In this document: in pieces, positions 1 through 7,607 of the stretch
Layout: each line of letters starts with the position of its first letter
Position numbering within the stretch: position 1 is the stretch's first letter
Program-made: the position numbers and the translations under genes
The notes under the pieces: generated by a model
What the model saw: only the letters and a program-made list of their open reading frames with translations
Told to the model about the DNA's origin: nothing
The model's database searches: none
Source: CAZLQG01 sp964561655
GTDB lineage: Bacteria > Patescibacteriota > Doudnabacteria > UBA920
Assembly (NCBI GenBank): GCA_964561655.1
Contig: CAZLQG010000003.1
Location: 1-40,260, forward strand
Length of the DNA: 40,260 nt
Reading direction: 5' to 3'

Positions 1-386
1 TACGCGAGCTGGGTTCAAAACGTCGTGAGACAGTTTGGTCCTTATCCTCTGTGGGTGTACGAAACTTGAGTGGGCGCATCTCTAGTACGAGAGGACCGAG
101 ATGCATAGACCTCTGGTGTACCCGTTGTCCTGTCCAGGGCATCGCGGGGTAGCTAGGTCTAGTTTAGATAAACGCTGAAGGCATATAAGCGTGAAGCTGT
201 CCACAAAACTAGGTTTCGTTGTCCCGACGTAAGTTGGGACGAAAGATTCGCGGGAGACTACCGCGTATTAAAATAGCGAATAGCGGTTAGTAGCAATACT
301 ATACGCTAAACGCTATCTATAGGCTGCAGGTGTAAGGGTAGTAATATCTTGAGCCGAGCAGTACTAATCAATCGAAAGTTTTAATT
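1..386 (+). rRNA. rrl: 23S ribosomal RNA, 3' end (partial)
   Basis: The window opens inside 23S rRNA. The conserved sarcin-ricin context AGTACGAGAGGACCGAG lies at about 85-101, and the conserved terminal GAGCCGAGCAGTACTAAT near 350-368. The 5' part is outside the window. The 3' end is placed near 386 by analogy with the usual distance after GTACTAAT and is approximate. Between ACTACCGCG and ATAGGCTGCAGG (about 263-325) there is extra sequence that folds as a hairpin (ATAGCG and TAGCG on one arm, CGCTA and CGCTAT on the other), a likely lineage-specific expansion of a terminal-domain helix. Confidence 0.96.
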
Positions 387-427
387 TGTTTTCCGCCTAA
401 AGTTTCTTTGAAATTTTGGTGGATAAA

Positions 428-456
428 TTGACTAGCAATTCGTGACCCTATATAAT
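428..456 (+). promoter_or_regulatory. Sigma70-type promoter in the 23S-5S spacer
   Basis: TTGACT (428-433) is followed by exactly 17 bases and then a perfect TATAAT (451-456). It sits after the 23S 3' end and before the 5S gene, so 5S, and perhaps the tiny ORF at 484, could be transcribed independently of the upstream rRNA operon. Confidence 0.6.
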
Positions 457-483
457 AATGAAAAGTAATCTTAGTAATCTGTA

Positions 484-594
484 ATGAAAAACCACCTCAA
501 ATTATTTGTTTCTGTATTTATAATATTAGCGGTCATTAGTTTGTTTTTTGCTCTTTCAAATAATTTAGTTTTTGCCTTAATGCCCTCCTCGTAG
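484..594 (+). CDS. Tiny ORF with signal-peptide-like sequence in the rRNA spacer
   Basis: This ORF has 36 codons, starting MKNHLKLFVSVF and ending MPSS before TAG. It has a positively charged start, a hydrophobic stretch of about 18 residues and a possible VFA signal-peptidase-like site. It begins about 20 nt after the expected start of the promoter at 428-456 and ends before 5S. I do not recognise it. It could be a secreted or membrane microprotein, a decayed gene remnant, or chance coding in AT-rich spacer. No strong ribosome binding site is visible. Confidence 0.25.
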   Translation: MKNHLKLFVSVFIILAVISLFFALSNNLVFALMPSS

Positions 595-632
595 TTTTTT
601 ATTGTTCTCCAATCAAGAGAATAAGGGACGAC

Positions 633-749
633 GAGGGTGGCATTTACGGCGCGGTTCTACCTGATCCCTTCCCGAACTCAGAAGTAAAACGCGCTCGTGC
701 CGATGATACTCCGGTGCATGCCGGCTGAAAAGTAGGTAGCTGCCCACTA
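633..749 (+). rRNA. rrf: 5S ribosomal RNA
   Basis: Conserved 5S elements are present in order: CCCTTCCCGAACTCAGAAGTAAAAC in the loop B/C region (667-691), then GTGCCGATGATACT and GAAAAGTAGGTAGCTGCCCAC toward the 3' end. The two ends (GGGTGGCA and GCTGCCCAC) can pair as helix I. Ends are approximate to a few bases. It follows 23S after about 245 nt with no tRNA between, and is followed at once by a strong terminator. Confidence 0.93.
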
Positions 750-751
750 TA

Positions 752-788
752 TGAAAAACCTCTCTTATTAAGAGGGGTTTTTGTTTTT
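752..788 (+). terminator. Rho-independent terminator after 5S
   Basis: The stem ACCTCTCTT/AAGAGGGGT, flanked by an A-run and followed by TTTTTGTTTTT, closes the rRNA operon. Its T-tract also forms the upstream side of the promoter of the gene at 815. Confidence 0.85.
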
Positions 789-814
789 GCTCCAAAAAAG
801 ATTATAATATATTC

Positions 815-1360
815 ATGCTTTTTACAGTATTTTTATTTGTATTTCTTGCTTTTACCCTTTTGGTTCTGTTTGTAATCACCAGCGCTTTTTTGGGTTTTGC
901 TATCACCCGTGTGCCGTTTGTAACTACACCGGAAAAAGAAATCAGCAAAGCAGTAAAGGAGCTTAATATCACACCCAAAGATACATTTTACGATCTTGGA
1001 AGCGGGAACGGTAAAGTTTGTTTTATAGTTAATGAAATTACAGGCGCGGACTGTATGGGATTTGAGCTTACATATTGGAATTATTTGCTGGCGAAAATAA
1101 AGTCAAGAGTCATCAGCCATCAGTCAAGAGTAACCTTTAAAAATCAAAACTTCTTTAAGCATTCTTGGGATGAAGCTGGTTATATATATGCCTATCTTTA
1201 TCCGCCATTGATGGGAAGGGTGGAGGAAAAATTCGTAAAAGAATGCAAACCGGGTAGCATTGCCATAATTAGGGATTTCCCTTTTCCAAAATCTAAGCCT
1301 TTTAAAGTACTTAACACCGGCAAGGGCCATGAAATTTATTTATATAAAAACGGTGGATGA
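815..1360 (+). CDS. FAM173-like membrane-anchored SAM methyltransferase
   Basis: This 181-residue protein has one N-terminal membrane segment (about residues 2-30) followed by a compact class I methyltransferase domain. SAM-binding motif I is DLGSGNGK at residues 60-67. The family resemblance is to FAM173/ANTKMT proteins, whose eukaryotic members methylate lysines of the ATP synthase c-ring and the ADP/ATP carrier. Shared traits are the N-terminal anchor, the GFEL-type acidic residue after motif I, and the RDFPFP segment near residue 150 (family form RFPFP). Substrate here is unknown; a membrane protein lysine is the natural guess. TATAAT lies at 803-808, only 6 nt before the ATG, so the mRNA is probably leaderless. 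It ends with TGA. Confidence 0.72.
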   Translation: MLFTVFLFVFLAFTLLVLFVITSAFLGFAITRVPFVTTPEKEISKAVKELNITPKDTFYDLGSGNGKVCFIVNEITGADCMGFELTYWNYLLAKIKSRVISHQSRVTFKNQNFFKHSWDEAGYIYAYLYPPLMGRVEEKFVKECKPGSIAIIRDFPFPKSKPFKVLNTGKGHEIYLYKNGG

Positions 1361-1398
1361 CTAAAATTTTGTAGAAGATATTTGTATGATTTTATGTT

Positions 1399-1426
1399 AA
1401 AATATGCCTTATTTAAGACATATTTT
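1399..1426. promoter_or_regulatory. 28-bp near-perfect palindrome upstream of the TrmB-like gene
   Basis: AAAATATG at 1399-1406 mirrors CATATTTT at 1419-1426, with CTTA/TTAAG also symmetric inside, so nearly the whole 28 bp is a dyad. It lies 30 bp upstream of the -35 box of the regulator gene at 1492. A binding site for that regulator (autoregulation) is inferred; a weak hairpin terminator for the preceding gene is the alternative. Confidence 0.45.
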
Positions 1427-1456
1427 AAGTTATGCACAATTTTTGTAGAAAAAAAG

Positions 1457-1485
1457 TTGACAAAATTACCACATAGTTCTATTAT
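1457..1485 (+). promoter_or_regulatory. Promoter of trmB-like gene, leaderless arrangement
   Basis: TTGACA (1457-1462), a 17-bp spacer and TATTAT (1480-1485) are followed by only 6 nt before the ATG at 1492. Transcription should begin at or next to the start codon, leaving no room for a Shine-Dalgarno sequence. Confidence 0.75.
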
Positions 1486-1491
1486 CATAAC

Positions 1492-2238
1492 ATGCAATTT
1501 GAAGCTATTTTAAAAGGTTTGGGACTAAATGACAAAGAAATAGCAGTTTATTTAGCGCTTATAGAGCTTGGTCCTTCGCCGGTTCGCGCCATATCAACAA
1601 AGTCCAAGGTTAACAGGGGCACTACTTACGATATTCTAAAAGCTCTGCAAAACCAGGGTTTGGTTAGTTTTTATGATACCAAGTCTCACCAGTATTTTGT
1701 CGCAGAGCCGCCGGAAAAGTTAATTTTTCTTTTGGAACAAAAAAGCAATAGTATTGAAGAATTAAAATCTAAAATTCAATCCGCTCTTCCTCAAATTAGG
1801 GCAAGGTTCGAAAAGCAGGGAGGCAAGCCGGCAGTTAAGCTGTATGAAGGTTTGAGCGGAATAAGATATATTTTAGAAGATGTGCTTGAAACAATGAGTG
1901 TGAGCGATAAAAAAACTTATTACATTTATTCTTCTTCAGATGTTAGAAAAAATGTCTATTTGGCAATGAAAGACTTTAGTGCAAAGAGAATAAAGAAAAA
2001 TATTAAAGTCCAAAGTATATCTTTAGGAGAGGGAGGACAGCTTGTGGGGTTGGATGAAAGAAAATGGATGAAGTTTCCGGTTAAAGACCTTAAAGCCACT
2101 TATGAAATTATTTACAATGGGAAAGTTGCGCATATTTCTTTAGACAACGCAGAAAATCCAGTCGGCGTGGTAATTCAGAACGATGAAATTTATGAAACCC
2201 AAAAGCTAATTTTTGAAAATATTTGGAATAAGTTGTAG
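1492..2238 (+). CDS. TrmB-family transcriptional regulator
   Basis: 248 residues. An N-terminal winged helix-turn-helix (about 8-75; LGLNDKEIAVYLALIELG, then VNRGTTYDILKALQNQGLV) is the TrmB/PadR-like DNA-binding domain. A helical linker (about 78-105) leads to a C-terminal effector domain (about 115-245) of the kind that in archaeal TrmB proteins binds sugars. It probably senses a metabolite and controls nearby sugar or amino-sugar genes; glmS starts 58 nt downstream on the same strand. The 28-bp palindrome at 1399-1426 is a plausible autoregulatory site. Family is clear, ligand unknown. Confidence 0.82.
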   Translation: MQFEAILKGLGLNDKEIAVYLALIELGPSPVRAISTKSKVNRGTTYDILKALQNQGLVSFYDTKSHQYFVAEPPEKLIFLLEQKSNSIEELKSKIQSALPQIRARFEKQGGKPAVKLYEGLSGIRYILEDVLETMSVSDKKTYYIYSSSDVRKNVYLAMKDFSAKRIKKNIKVQSISLGEGGQLVGLDERKWMKFPVKDLKATYEIIYNGKVAHISLDNAENPVGVVIQNDEIYETQKLIFENIWNKL

Positions 2239-2296
2239 TTGTCCTGCAGGGCCACAATAGTTTTGCGTTTTGAGTTATTAATTTTGAGATATCTTT

Positions 2297-4156
2297 ATGT
2301 GCGGAATAGTCGGTTATATCGGTAAAAAACAGGCGGCGCCAATCCTATTGCAGGGTTTGCGCGATTTGGAATACCGCGGTTACGATAGCGCTGGGGTTGC
2401 GCTTCTTGAGAATGATAAGATAGTGCGGATTAGAGCAGTAGGTAAAGTAGAAAAACTTGCGGAGAAATTGCAGAATGACCATAATTTATCCCAAATCGGC
2501 ATAGCTCATACCCGCTGGGCAACGCACGGAGGGGTTACGGAAAAAAACGCGCATCCGCATGTGGCTCAAGATGGCAAACTCGCACTAGTGCATAATGGAA
2601 TTATTGAGAATTATCGTGAACTCAAAGAGCAATTGAGCAGAGAGGGGGTAAAGTTTGAGTCAGAGACGGACACGGAGGTGTTGGCGCATTGGATAGCAAA
2701 GAATTATGAATCAGGAATCAGAAATCAGGAATCAGACAACGGCTCTTTGTTGGCGCGTGCAGTGAAGAAAGCATTGATAAGTGTGAGAGGGACTTATGGC
2801 ATCTTAGTTATGCACGCTGACCATCCGGGCCAGCTTGTGGCGGCGCGGCTAGGAAGCCCCCTGGCCATAGGCATAGGCGAAGGCGAGTATTACATTGCCA
2901 GCGATGTCACACCAATGCTTCCTTACACCAAACAAGTGACCTTTTTGGATGATGGAGAGATAGCGTCAATCAATGAGGAAGGTTTGAAGATTGTAAATTT
3001 GCGCAATCAGATAGTTGATAAAGACATTACTCAGATTGATTGGGATCAAGAAACGGCACAAAGAGGTGGGTTTGAGCATTTTATGCTTAAAGAAATTTTT
3101 GACCAGCCCACCGTGTTTGAGGACGCTATAAGAGGGCGCACGGATATGGATGAAGGCACTGCGCATTTGGGTGGGTTGAATATGACAGCTGAGCAGATGA
3201 GAGAGATTAAAAGGATTGCGATAATTGCGGAAGGCACCGCGCGCCACGCGGGACTTATTGGCAAGTATGCCTTTGAACGTTTGGCGAATTTGCCGGTGGA
3301 AGTAGATTTTTCTTCGGAGTTTAGGTACCGCGATCCGATAGTTAATAAATCCACTTTAGTATTTGCCATTTCCCAGTCCGGAGAAACCGCTGACACGCTT
3401 ATGGCCGCGCGTGAAGCTAAAAGAAAAGGCGCGTTCGTTCGGGGCATTGTTAATGTGATTGGCTCAACAATTGCGCGGGAAAGCGGGGCAGGCACTTACA
3501 TTCACGCCGGGCCGGAACTCGCCGTGGCATCCACCAAGGCTTATACGAATATGGTGGCAATTTTGCTTTTGTACGCTTTGCAGTTTGGCCGGCTTAAGCA
3601 TACGTCAATTGCCACGGGACAAAGAATCCTACAAGCGCTTTTGGCAATCCCAGCGCAGATGAATGTTATGTTAAAGCAGAATGATGAAATTAAAAAAATT
3701 GCTAAAAAATATTCAAAATATAATAATATTCTTTTTCTTGGCCGTGGAGTAAATTATCCGGTCGCTTTGGAAGGCGCGCTTAAGCTCAAAGAAATTTCTT
3801 ATATTCACTGTGAAGCTTTTGCCGGAGGGGAAATGAAGCACGGGCCGCTGGCTTTGGTGACCAAAGACGTGCCTGTAGTGGCAATAATGACTAAAAACCA
3901 GCTTTATGAGAAAATTAAAAGTAACGTTTTAGAAGCAAAGGCGCGCGGAGCTAAAATTTTAGCAATTGCCAGTGGAGGCGATGAGGAAATTAAAGAAGTT
4001 GCGGACGACGTAATCTACGTGCCCAAAACCATGGAACTTTTAGAATCGCTTATTAACACCATCCCTTTGCAGCTGTTTGCTTACCATATTGCCGTTGCAT
4101 TGGGACGGGACGTTGACCGCCCGAGAAATTTAGCTAAAAGTGTAACAGTTGAATAA
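2297..4156 (+). CDS. glmS: Glutamine-fructose-6-phosphate aminotransferase (isomerizing)
   Basis: Makes glucosamine-6-phosphate from fructose-6-phosphate and glutamine, the entry to UDP-GlcNAc and peptidoglycan. The protein begins MCGIVGYIG, so Cys2 is the processed N-terminal nucleophile of the glutaminase domain (about 1-225). Two SIS sugar-isomerase domains follow (VFAISQSGETADTL and LFLGRGVNYPVALEGALKLKE), and the end RPRNLAKSVTVE is the conserved C-terminus. Length 619 is normal. Residues around 137-147 are encoded by a run of AATCAG-like units, an apparent in-frame repeat insertion in a surface loop. No glmS ribozyme is evident in the short leader. It follows a TrmB-like regulator and is trailed 4 nt later by a methyltransferase gene. 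Confidence 0.97.
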   Translation: MCGIVGYIGKKQAAPILLQGLRDLEYRGYDSAGVALLENDKIVRIRAVGKVEKLAEKLQNDHNLSQIGIAHTRWATHGGVTEKNAHPHVAQDGKLALVHNGIIENYRELKEQLSREGVKFESETDTEVLAHWIAKNYESGIRNQESDNGSLLARAVKKALISVRGTYGILVMHADHPGQLVAARLGSPLAIGIGEGEYYIASDVTPMLPYTKQVTFLDDGEIASINEEGLKIVNLRNQIVDKDITQIDWDQETAQRGGFEHFMLKEIFDQPTVFEDAIRGRTDMDEGTAHLGGLNMTAEQMREIKRIAIIAEGTARHAGLIGKYAFERLANLPVEVDFSSEFRYRDPIVNKSTLVFAISQSGETADTLMAAREAKRKGAFVRGIVNVIGSTIARESGAGTYIHAGPELAVASTKAYTNMVAILLLYALQFGRLKHTSIATGQRILQALLAIPAQMNVMLKQNDEIKKIAKKYSKYNNILFLGRGVNYPVALEGALKLKEISYIHCEAFAGGEMKHGPLALVTKDVPVVAIMTKNQLYEKIKSNVLEAKARGAKILAIASGGDEEIKEVADDVIYVPKTMELLESLINTIPLQLFAYHIAVALGRDVDRPRNLAKSVTVE

Positions 4157-4160
4157 GATT

Positions 4161-4907
4161 ATGAAGAATAAATTTGAACAAACTTCACAACCTATACCGG
4201 AACAGATTAGGGAGAGAATGTTAAAGGAACCAGAATACCTTCCTTCGCATGGTGATATTAGAATTGCTTTTCCCACTCAGAAAGAATGGAGTGATTACAG
4301 AGTAGAGGTAGATTTCCACGAATTATTAAATAAAGAATTTTTGGCAGCATTGTCAGATTATCTAGCGAAAAGGATTACTGCTTACGGTGGGACTAAAGAG
4401 CATCCGGTCGTAATATTAGAAGCAGGGGCAGGCGACGGCCGTTTAACTCATTTTTTGTGCCAAGGATTGGAGGAAAGAACGAAAGGTAAATTTAGAATAG
4501 TGGCAGTAGATATAGGCGAGTGGATACCCAACCCCCCTTTTCCTGTAGAGAATATTGATTATAAAGAAGCTTTAAAAGAACATAAGCCCGCAATAGTTAT
4601 ATGTTCTTGGATGCGTCCAAGGACGGACTGGACGGCAGATTTTAGAGGGCAGAAAAGCGTTAAAGAGTATATCTTAATTGGGGAAAAATATGGCGGGGCT
4701 AGCGGTAGAGACTGGGAGACTTGGGGGGTTAAATTAAATGTAGATTCTGGAGGCCCTATAGAAAGACCAGAAACAGCTCCATATAAGGTTGATGGTTTTG
4801 AGAGTTTCGATCTTGAGGATATTAGCCAACATCAAATAGCTTGTACTGATTATCCTCCCTTGGAGCATGAACATTCACATACAGTTTCTTTTAGGAGAAA
4901 AAGTTAA
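4161..4907 (+). CDS. Uncharacterised SAM-dependent methyltransferase-like protein
   Basis: 248 residues from ATG 4161; an upstream TTG at 4149 would overlap glmS and is less likely. A glycine-rich motif I, LEAGAGDGRLTHFL, lies near residues 86-99, followed by an acidic VAVDIGEW segment, the layout of a class I methyltransferase. The later part (SWMRPRTDWTADFRG and GGASGRDWETWG) is unlike families I know, so the substrate cannot be named. It follows glmS by 4 nt, suggesting co-transcription, and precedes the ATP-citrate lyase genes by 19 nt. Confidence 0.6.
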   Translation: MKNKFEQTSQPIPEQIRERMLKEPEYLPSHGDIRIAFPTQKEWSDYRVEVDFHELLNKEFLAALSDYLAKRITAYGGTKEHPVVILEAGAGDGRLTHFLCQGLEERTKGKFRIVAVDIGEWIPNPPFPVENIDYKEALKEHKPAIVICSWMRPRTDWTADFRGQKSVKEYILIGEKYGGASGRDWETWGVKLNVDSGGPIERPETAPYKVDGFESFDLEDISQHQIACTDYPPLEHEHSHTVSFRRKS

Positions 4908-4926
4908 TTTTATTTCAATACGAATT

Positions 4927-5991
4927 ATGAAACTTTTTGAATATCAGGGAAAAGAATTATTTCAAAAATATGGGATAGCAGTTCCGAAGAGCCAGCTGAT
5001 TTCGGCGCAGACAGAGAGGGCTTCTCTTGAACCGCCATTTATTTTAAAGGCCCAGGTGCTTTCCGGAAACCGCATGAAAAAAGGCGGTATCGTAGTGGTA
5101 GATAGCGTTAGCGAGTTTGAGAATTTAAAAAATAAGATTTTTAATACCCTAATTGACGGGAGTTTGCCGGAAAAAATATTGCTGGAAGAAAAAATTGAGG
5201 CAAAAAAAGAACTGTATATATCTTTTAGCTACAGTACAGATACCCGAACGCCGGTATTTTCCATTTCCGCCAAAGGAGGGGCCGGAGTAAGCGCGGCTGA
5301 TATTTTTTCAATAGATTTAACGGAAGAACTGACAGATTCTGTCCTGCGGAATTGGCTTGATAAGACTAAAATTTTAGCTTCAGGCGGGTTACTGAAGGCC
5401 ATTCGTTCTTTATGGAAATTATTTTTAGATGAGAAGGCTTTAATTGCGGAAATTAACCCGTTGTTTGAGTTGGACAGCGACGCGTTTGTTGCCGGTGATG
5501 CCAAAATTGTTTTGGACGATAACGCGGTTAATCCGAAGTTCCGGCCCTTTTTGGATTTGGACGGTGATATTGCGGTGCTGGCATCCGGCGGCGGCGCTTC
5601 GCTTATCAACTTGGACGCTTTGCTCAAGCACGGGGGCAGGCCGGCAAATTACGTTGAATATTCCGGCAACCCGCCGGCGTCCGTGGTGGAAGAACTCACA
5701 GTCAAAGTCTTGTCTAAACCGAATTTAAAAGGCTGCTGGGTTATCGGCGGGCTTGCGAACTTTACCGACATTTATGAAACTTTGCTTGGGTTTGTGCAGG
5801 GACTTAAGAAAATTAAACCCCTGCCTTCCTATCCGATTGTTATCCGCAGAGATGGGCCAAGGCAGAAAGAAGCTTATAAAATGCTAAATGAAACGGCGAA
5901 AAAAGAGGGTTTTGACTTTCATTTATATGGACCGGAAATTTCCATGTCGGATTCGGCCGGAATAATGGTTAAATTAGCTTATAACAAATGA
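4927..5991 (+). CDS. ATP-citrate lyase / citryl-CoA synthetase, ATP-grasp and citrate-binding subunit
   Basis: 354 residues from ATG 4927 (MKLFEYQGKELFQKYGI, the typical N-terminus of the ATP-grasp CoA ligase family). The N-terminal half is the ATP-grasp domain. The C-terminal half matches the citrate domain of ATP-citrate lyase rather than succinyl-CoA synthetase beta: GGGAS near residue 222, NYVEYSG near 240, LANFT near 276 and IRRDGP near 305. In human ACLY the corresponding GGGAS, IANFT and RRGGP segments hold citrate. It is followed by the CoA-ligase alpha subunit (ATG overlaps the stop by 4 nt) and a separate citryl-CoA lyase. Predicted reaction: citrate + ATP + CoA to citryl-CoA, or the reverse with ATP formation. 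Family call is firm; direction is inferred. Confidence 0.85.
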   Translation: MKLFEYQGKELFQKYGIAVPKSQLISAQTERASLEPPFILKAQVLSGNRMKKGGIVVVDSVSEFENLKNKIFNTLIDGSLPEKILLEEKIEAKKELYISFSYSTDTRTPVFSISAKGGAGVSAADIFSIDLTEELTDSVLRNWLDKTKILASGGLLKAIRSLWKLFLDEKALIAEINPLFELDSDAFVAGDAKIVLDDNAVNPKFRPFLDLDGDIAVLASGGGASLINLDALLKHGGRPANYVEYSGNPPASVVEELTVKVLSKPNLKGCWVIGGLANFTDIYETLLGFVQGLKKIKPLPSYPIVIRRDGPRQKEAYKMLNETAKKEGFDFHLYGPEISMSDSAGIMVKLAYNK

Positions 5992-6896
5992 GTATATTAA
6001 TAGATGAAAATACAAAAGTCCTGATTCAGGGTATTACGGGCAAGGAAGGATCACGCGCAGCGGGAGAAATTTTTCGGTACGGCACGCGGGTATTAGCGGG
6101 CGTAACTCCCGGGAAAGGCGGGCAGACCACGGAAATTGGAGCGCCGGTGTTCAACAGTGTGAAGGAAGCCTTGGCAAAATTCCCGGAGATAAATACCAGT
6201 TTAATTGTTGTACCGGCGCCGTTTGTGCTGAGCGCGGCAACAGAAGCTATTGAATGTAAAATACCTTTGATAAATATTTTAACGGAAAAAGTTCCGGTAC
6301 TGGATGTGGCAAAAATTATAAGCTTGGCGCTTCGGGCAGGAGTTAAAGTTGTAGGCCCGAGTTCAGTGGGAATTATTTCTCCCAAAAAAGCAAAAATCGG
6401 CAGTATTGGCAGTTCGGAGCTGGTCCATAAAACTTTTGCTTCCGGCTTTGTGGGAGTTATGTCTAAAAGCGGCGGTATGACAGCGGAAATTTCCAGAATT
6501 TTGACAGAAAGCGGTCTGGGGCAAAGCACTGTCGTGGGGATTGGCGGTGATTTGCTTATTGGTTCGGATTTTGTAGATTTAGCCTTGGAATTTGAAAAAG
6601 ACCCGGAGACTAAAGTGCTGGTAATTTTTGGTGAAGTGGGGGGTTCCTATGAAGAAAAATTGGCGGAGGCAATGCGGCAAAAGAAAATAAAGAAGCCGGT
6701 TGTAGCGTTGATTGCCGGAAGATTTTCTGAAAAATTGCCGCAAGACACCGTGCTGGGGCATGCAGGAGCGATTGTCAGCAAGGGAAAAGGTTCGGCTAAT
6801 TCCAAAATTGCAGCTTTGGAAAAAGCAGGCGCAGTGATTGCGGAAATTCCGGAGGATATTTCTTTATTGGTTAAAAAAATTATTAATGCCAACTAA
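5988..6896 (+). CDS. CoA-ligase alpha subunit (SucD/CcsB-like) of the citrate-cleaving complex
   Basis: 302 residues. A CoA-binding Rossmann domain (ITGKEGSRAAGEIFRYGT near 15-32, then TPGKGGQT) is followed by the ligase domain with GIGGDLLIGSDFVD and the phosphohistidine motif GHAGA at about 257-261. The histidine carries phosphate between ATP and the acyl group. Alone it could be succinyl-CoA synthetase alpha, but its partner just upstream carries ACL-type citrate-binding residues and a citryl-CoA lyase lies 1 nt downstream. In green sulfur bacterial AclA this domain and the lyase are one polypeptide; here they are separate genes, as in citryl-CoA synthetase plus lyase of Hydrogenobacter. 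Confidence 0.85.
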   Translation: MSILIDENTKVLIQGITGKEGSRAAGEIFRYGTRVLAGVTPGKGGQTTEIGAPVFNSVKEALAKFPEINTSLIVVPAPFVLSAATEAIECKIPLINILTEKVPVLDVAKIISLALRAGVKVVGPSSVGIISPKKAKIGSIGSSELVHKTFASGFVGVMSKSGGMTAEISRILTESGLGQSTVVGIGGDLLIGSDFVDLALEFEKDPETKVLVIFGEVGGSYEEKLAEAMRQKKIKKPVVALIAGRFSEKLPQDTVLGHAGAIVSKGKGSANSKIAALEKAGAVIAEIPEDISLLVKKIINAN

Positions 6897-6897
6897 T

Positions 6898-7602
6898 ATG
6901 AAATTTAAAACAGCCATAAGCCAAACCAAAAACAACAAACACTATATTTGGGGAAAAGATATTTTAGAATTAATGGACAGGCATTCTTTTACTGAAGTTA
7001 TTTTTTTGTTTTTGCGCGGCAGTTTGCCAAAAAAAAATGAACAAGCACTTTTGGAAGCTGTGCTAATTGCCGCCACGGAGAACGGGATAGAAGCGCCGTC
7101 GCTGTTTGTGCCGCGCGTGGTTGCGGCCAGCGGAAATGAATTTCATGCTGCATTGGCCGCAGGCATGCTTTCCATAGGCGAAAAACACGGCGGGGCAGCA
7201 GGAAAAGCCGCAGAGCTGTTTAGCTGCGGCAAAAGCGCGGAGCAGATTGTTAAAGAAAATAAGATTATTCCCGGCTTCGGGCATAAAATGTATAAAGACG
7301 AAGACCCAAGGGCGACTTTGTTGCATCAAAAATCTAAAGATTTAGGCTTTTCGGGGAAGTATTTTGAAATTGCCAAAGAAATTGAGAAAATATTAGCGGA
7401 AAAGAAAGGCAGGGAATTGCCTTTGAATATTGACGGCGCTATGGCTTGCTGTATGTTGGAATTGGGGCTTGATGCCAAACTGGGCAAAGCCTTGTTCTTG
7501 ATCGGCCGCATTGTCGGTATGTCTGCGCACATTTTGGAAGAATACAAGCAGGGGAATAGTTATTATAGGCTGGGGGAAGATGAAATTGAATATCAAGAAT
7601 AA
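6898..7602 (+). CDS. Citryl-CoA lyase (citrate synthase-fold, stand-alone ACL C-terminal domain)
   Basis: 234 residues, much shorter than citrate synthase (about 370-430) but the size of the lyase domain of ATP-citrate lyase. The start ATG 6898 lies 1 nt after the stop of the preceding gene; ATG 6886 is an in-frame alternative. Catalytic landmarks are present: GEKHGG (His near 97), PGFGHKMYKDEDPRA (His near 129) and NIDGA (Asp near 179; ACLs have NVDG). SGNEFHAALAAGMLSIG and IGRIVGMSAHILEE also follow the ACL pattern. It should split citryl-CoA into acetyl-CoA and oxaloacetate, or condense them. It completes a three-gene set starting at 4927. Confidence 0.85.
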   Translation: MKFKTAISQTKNNKHYIWGKDILELMDRHSFTEVIFLFLRGSLPKKNEQALLEAVLIAATENGIEAPSLFVPRVVAASGNEFHAALAAGMLSIGEKHGGAAGKAAELFSCGKSAEQIVKENKIIPGFGHKMYKDEDPRATLLHQKSKDLGFSGKYFEIAKEIEKILAEKKGRELPLNIDGAMACCMLELGLDAKLGKALFLIGRIVGMSAHILEEYKQGNSYYRLGEDEIEYQE

Positions 7603-7607
7603 ATTTG

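Noticed and set aside
2239..2296. glmS ribozyme or riboswitch before glmS
   Set aside because: Only 58 nt separate the genes, too short for the ribozyme, and no core motif is seen.
2966..3495. Long antisense frames within glmS, and similar ones within pyk, ppsA and the ACL genes
   Set aside because: They are shadows of strongly conserved genes on the other strand with no recognisable domains or start signals.
4927..6896. Plain succinyl-CoA synthetase (sucCD)
   Set aside because: The C-terminal half of the first protein has ACL-type GGGAS, LANFT and RRDGP, and a citryl-CoA lyase gene follows 1 nt later.
6898..7602. Truncated citrate synthase pseudogene
   Set aside because: All three catalytic residues are present and the length equals the lyase domain of ATP-citrate lyase; the frame is intact.
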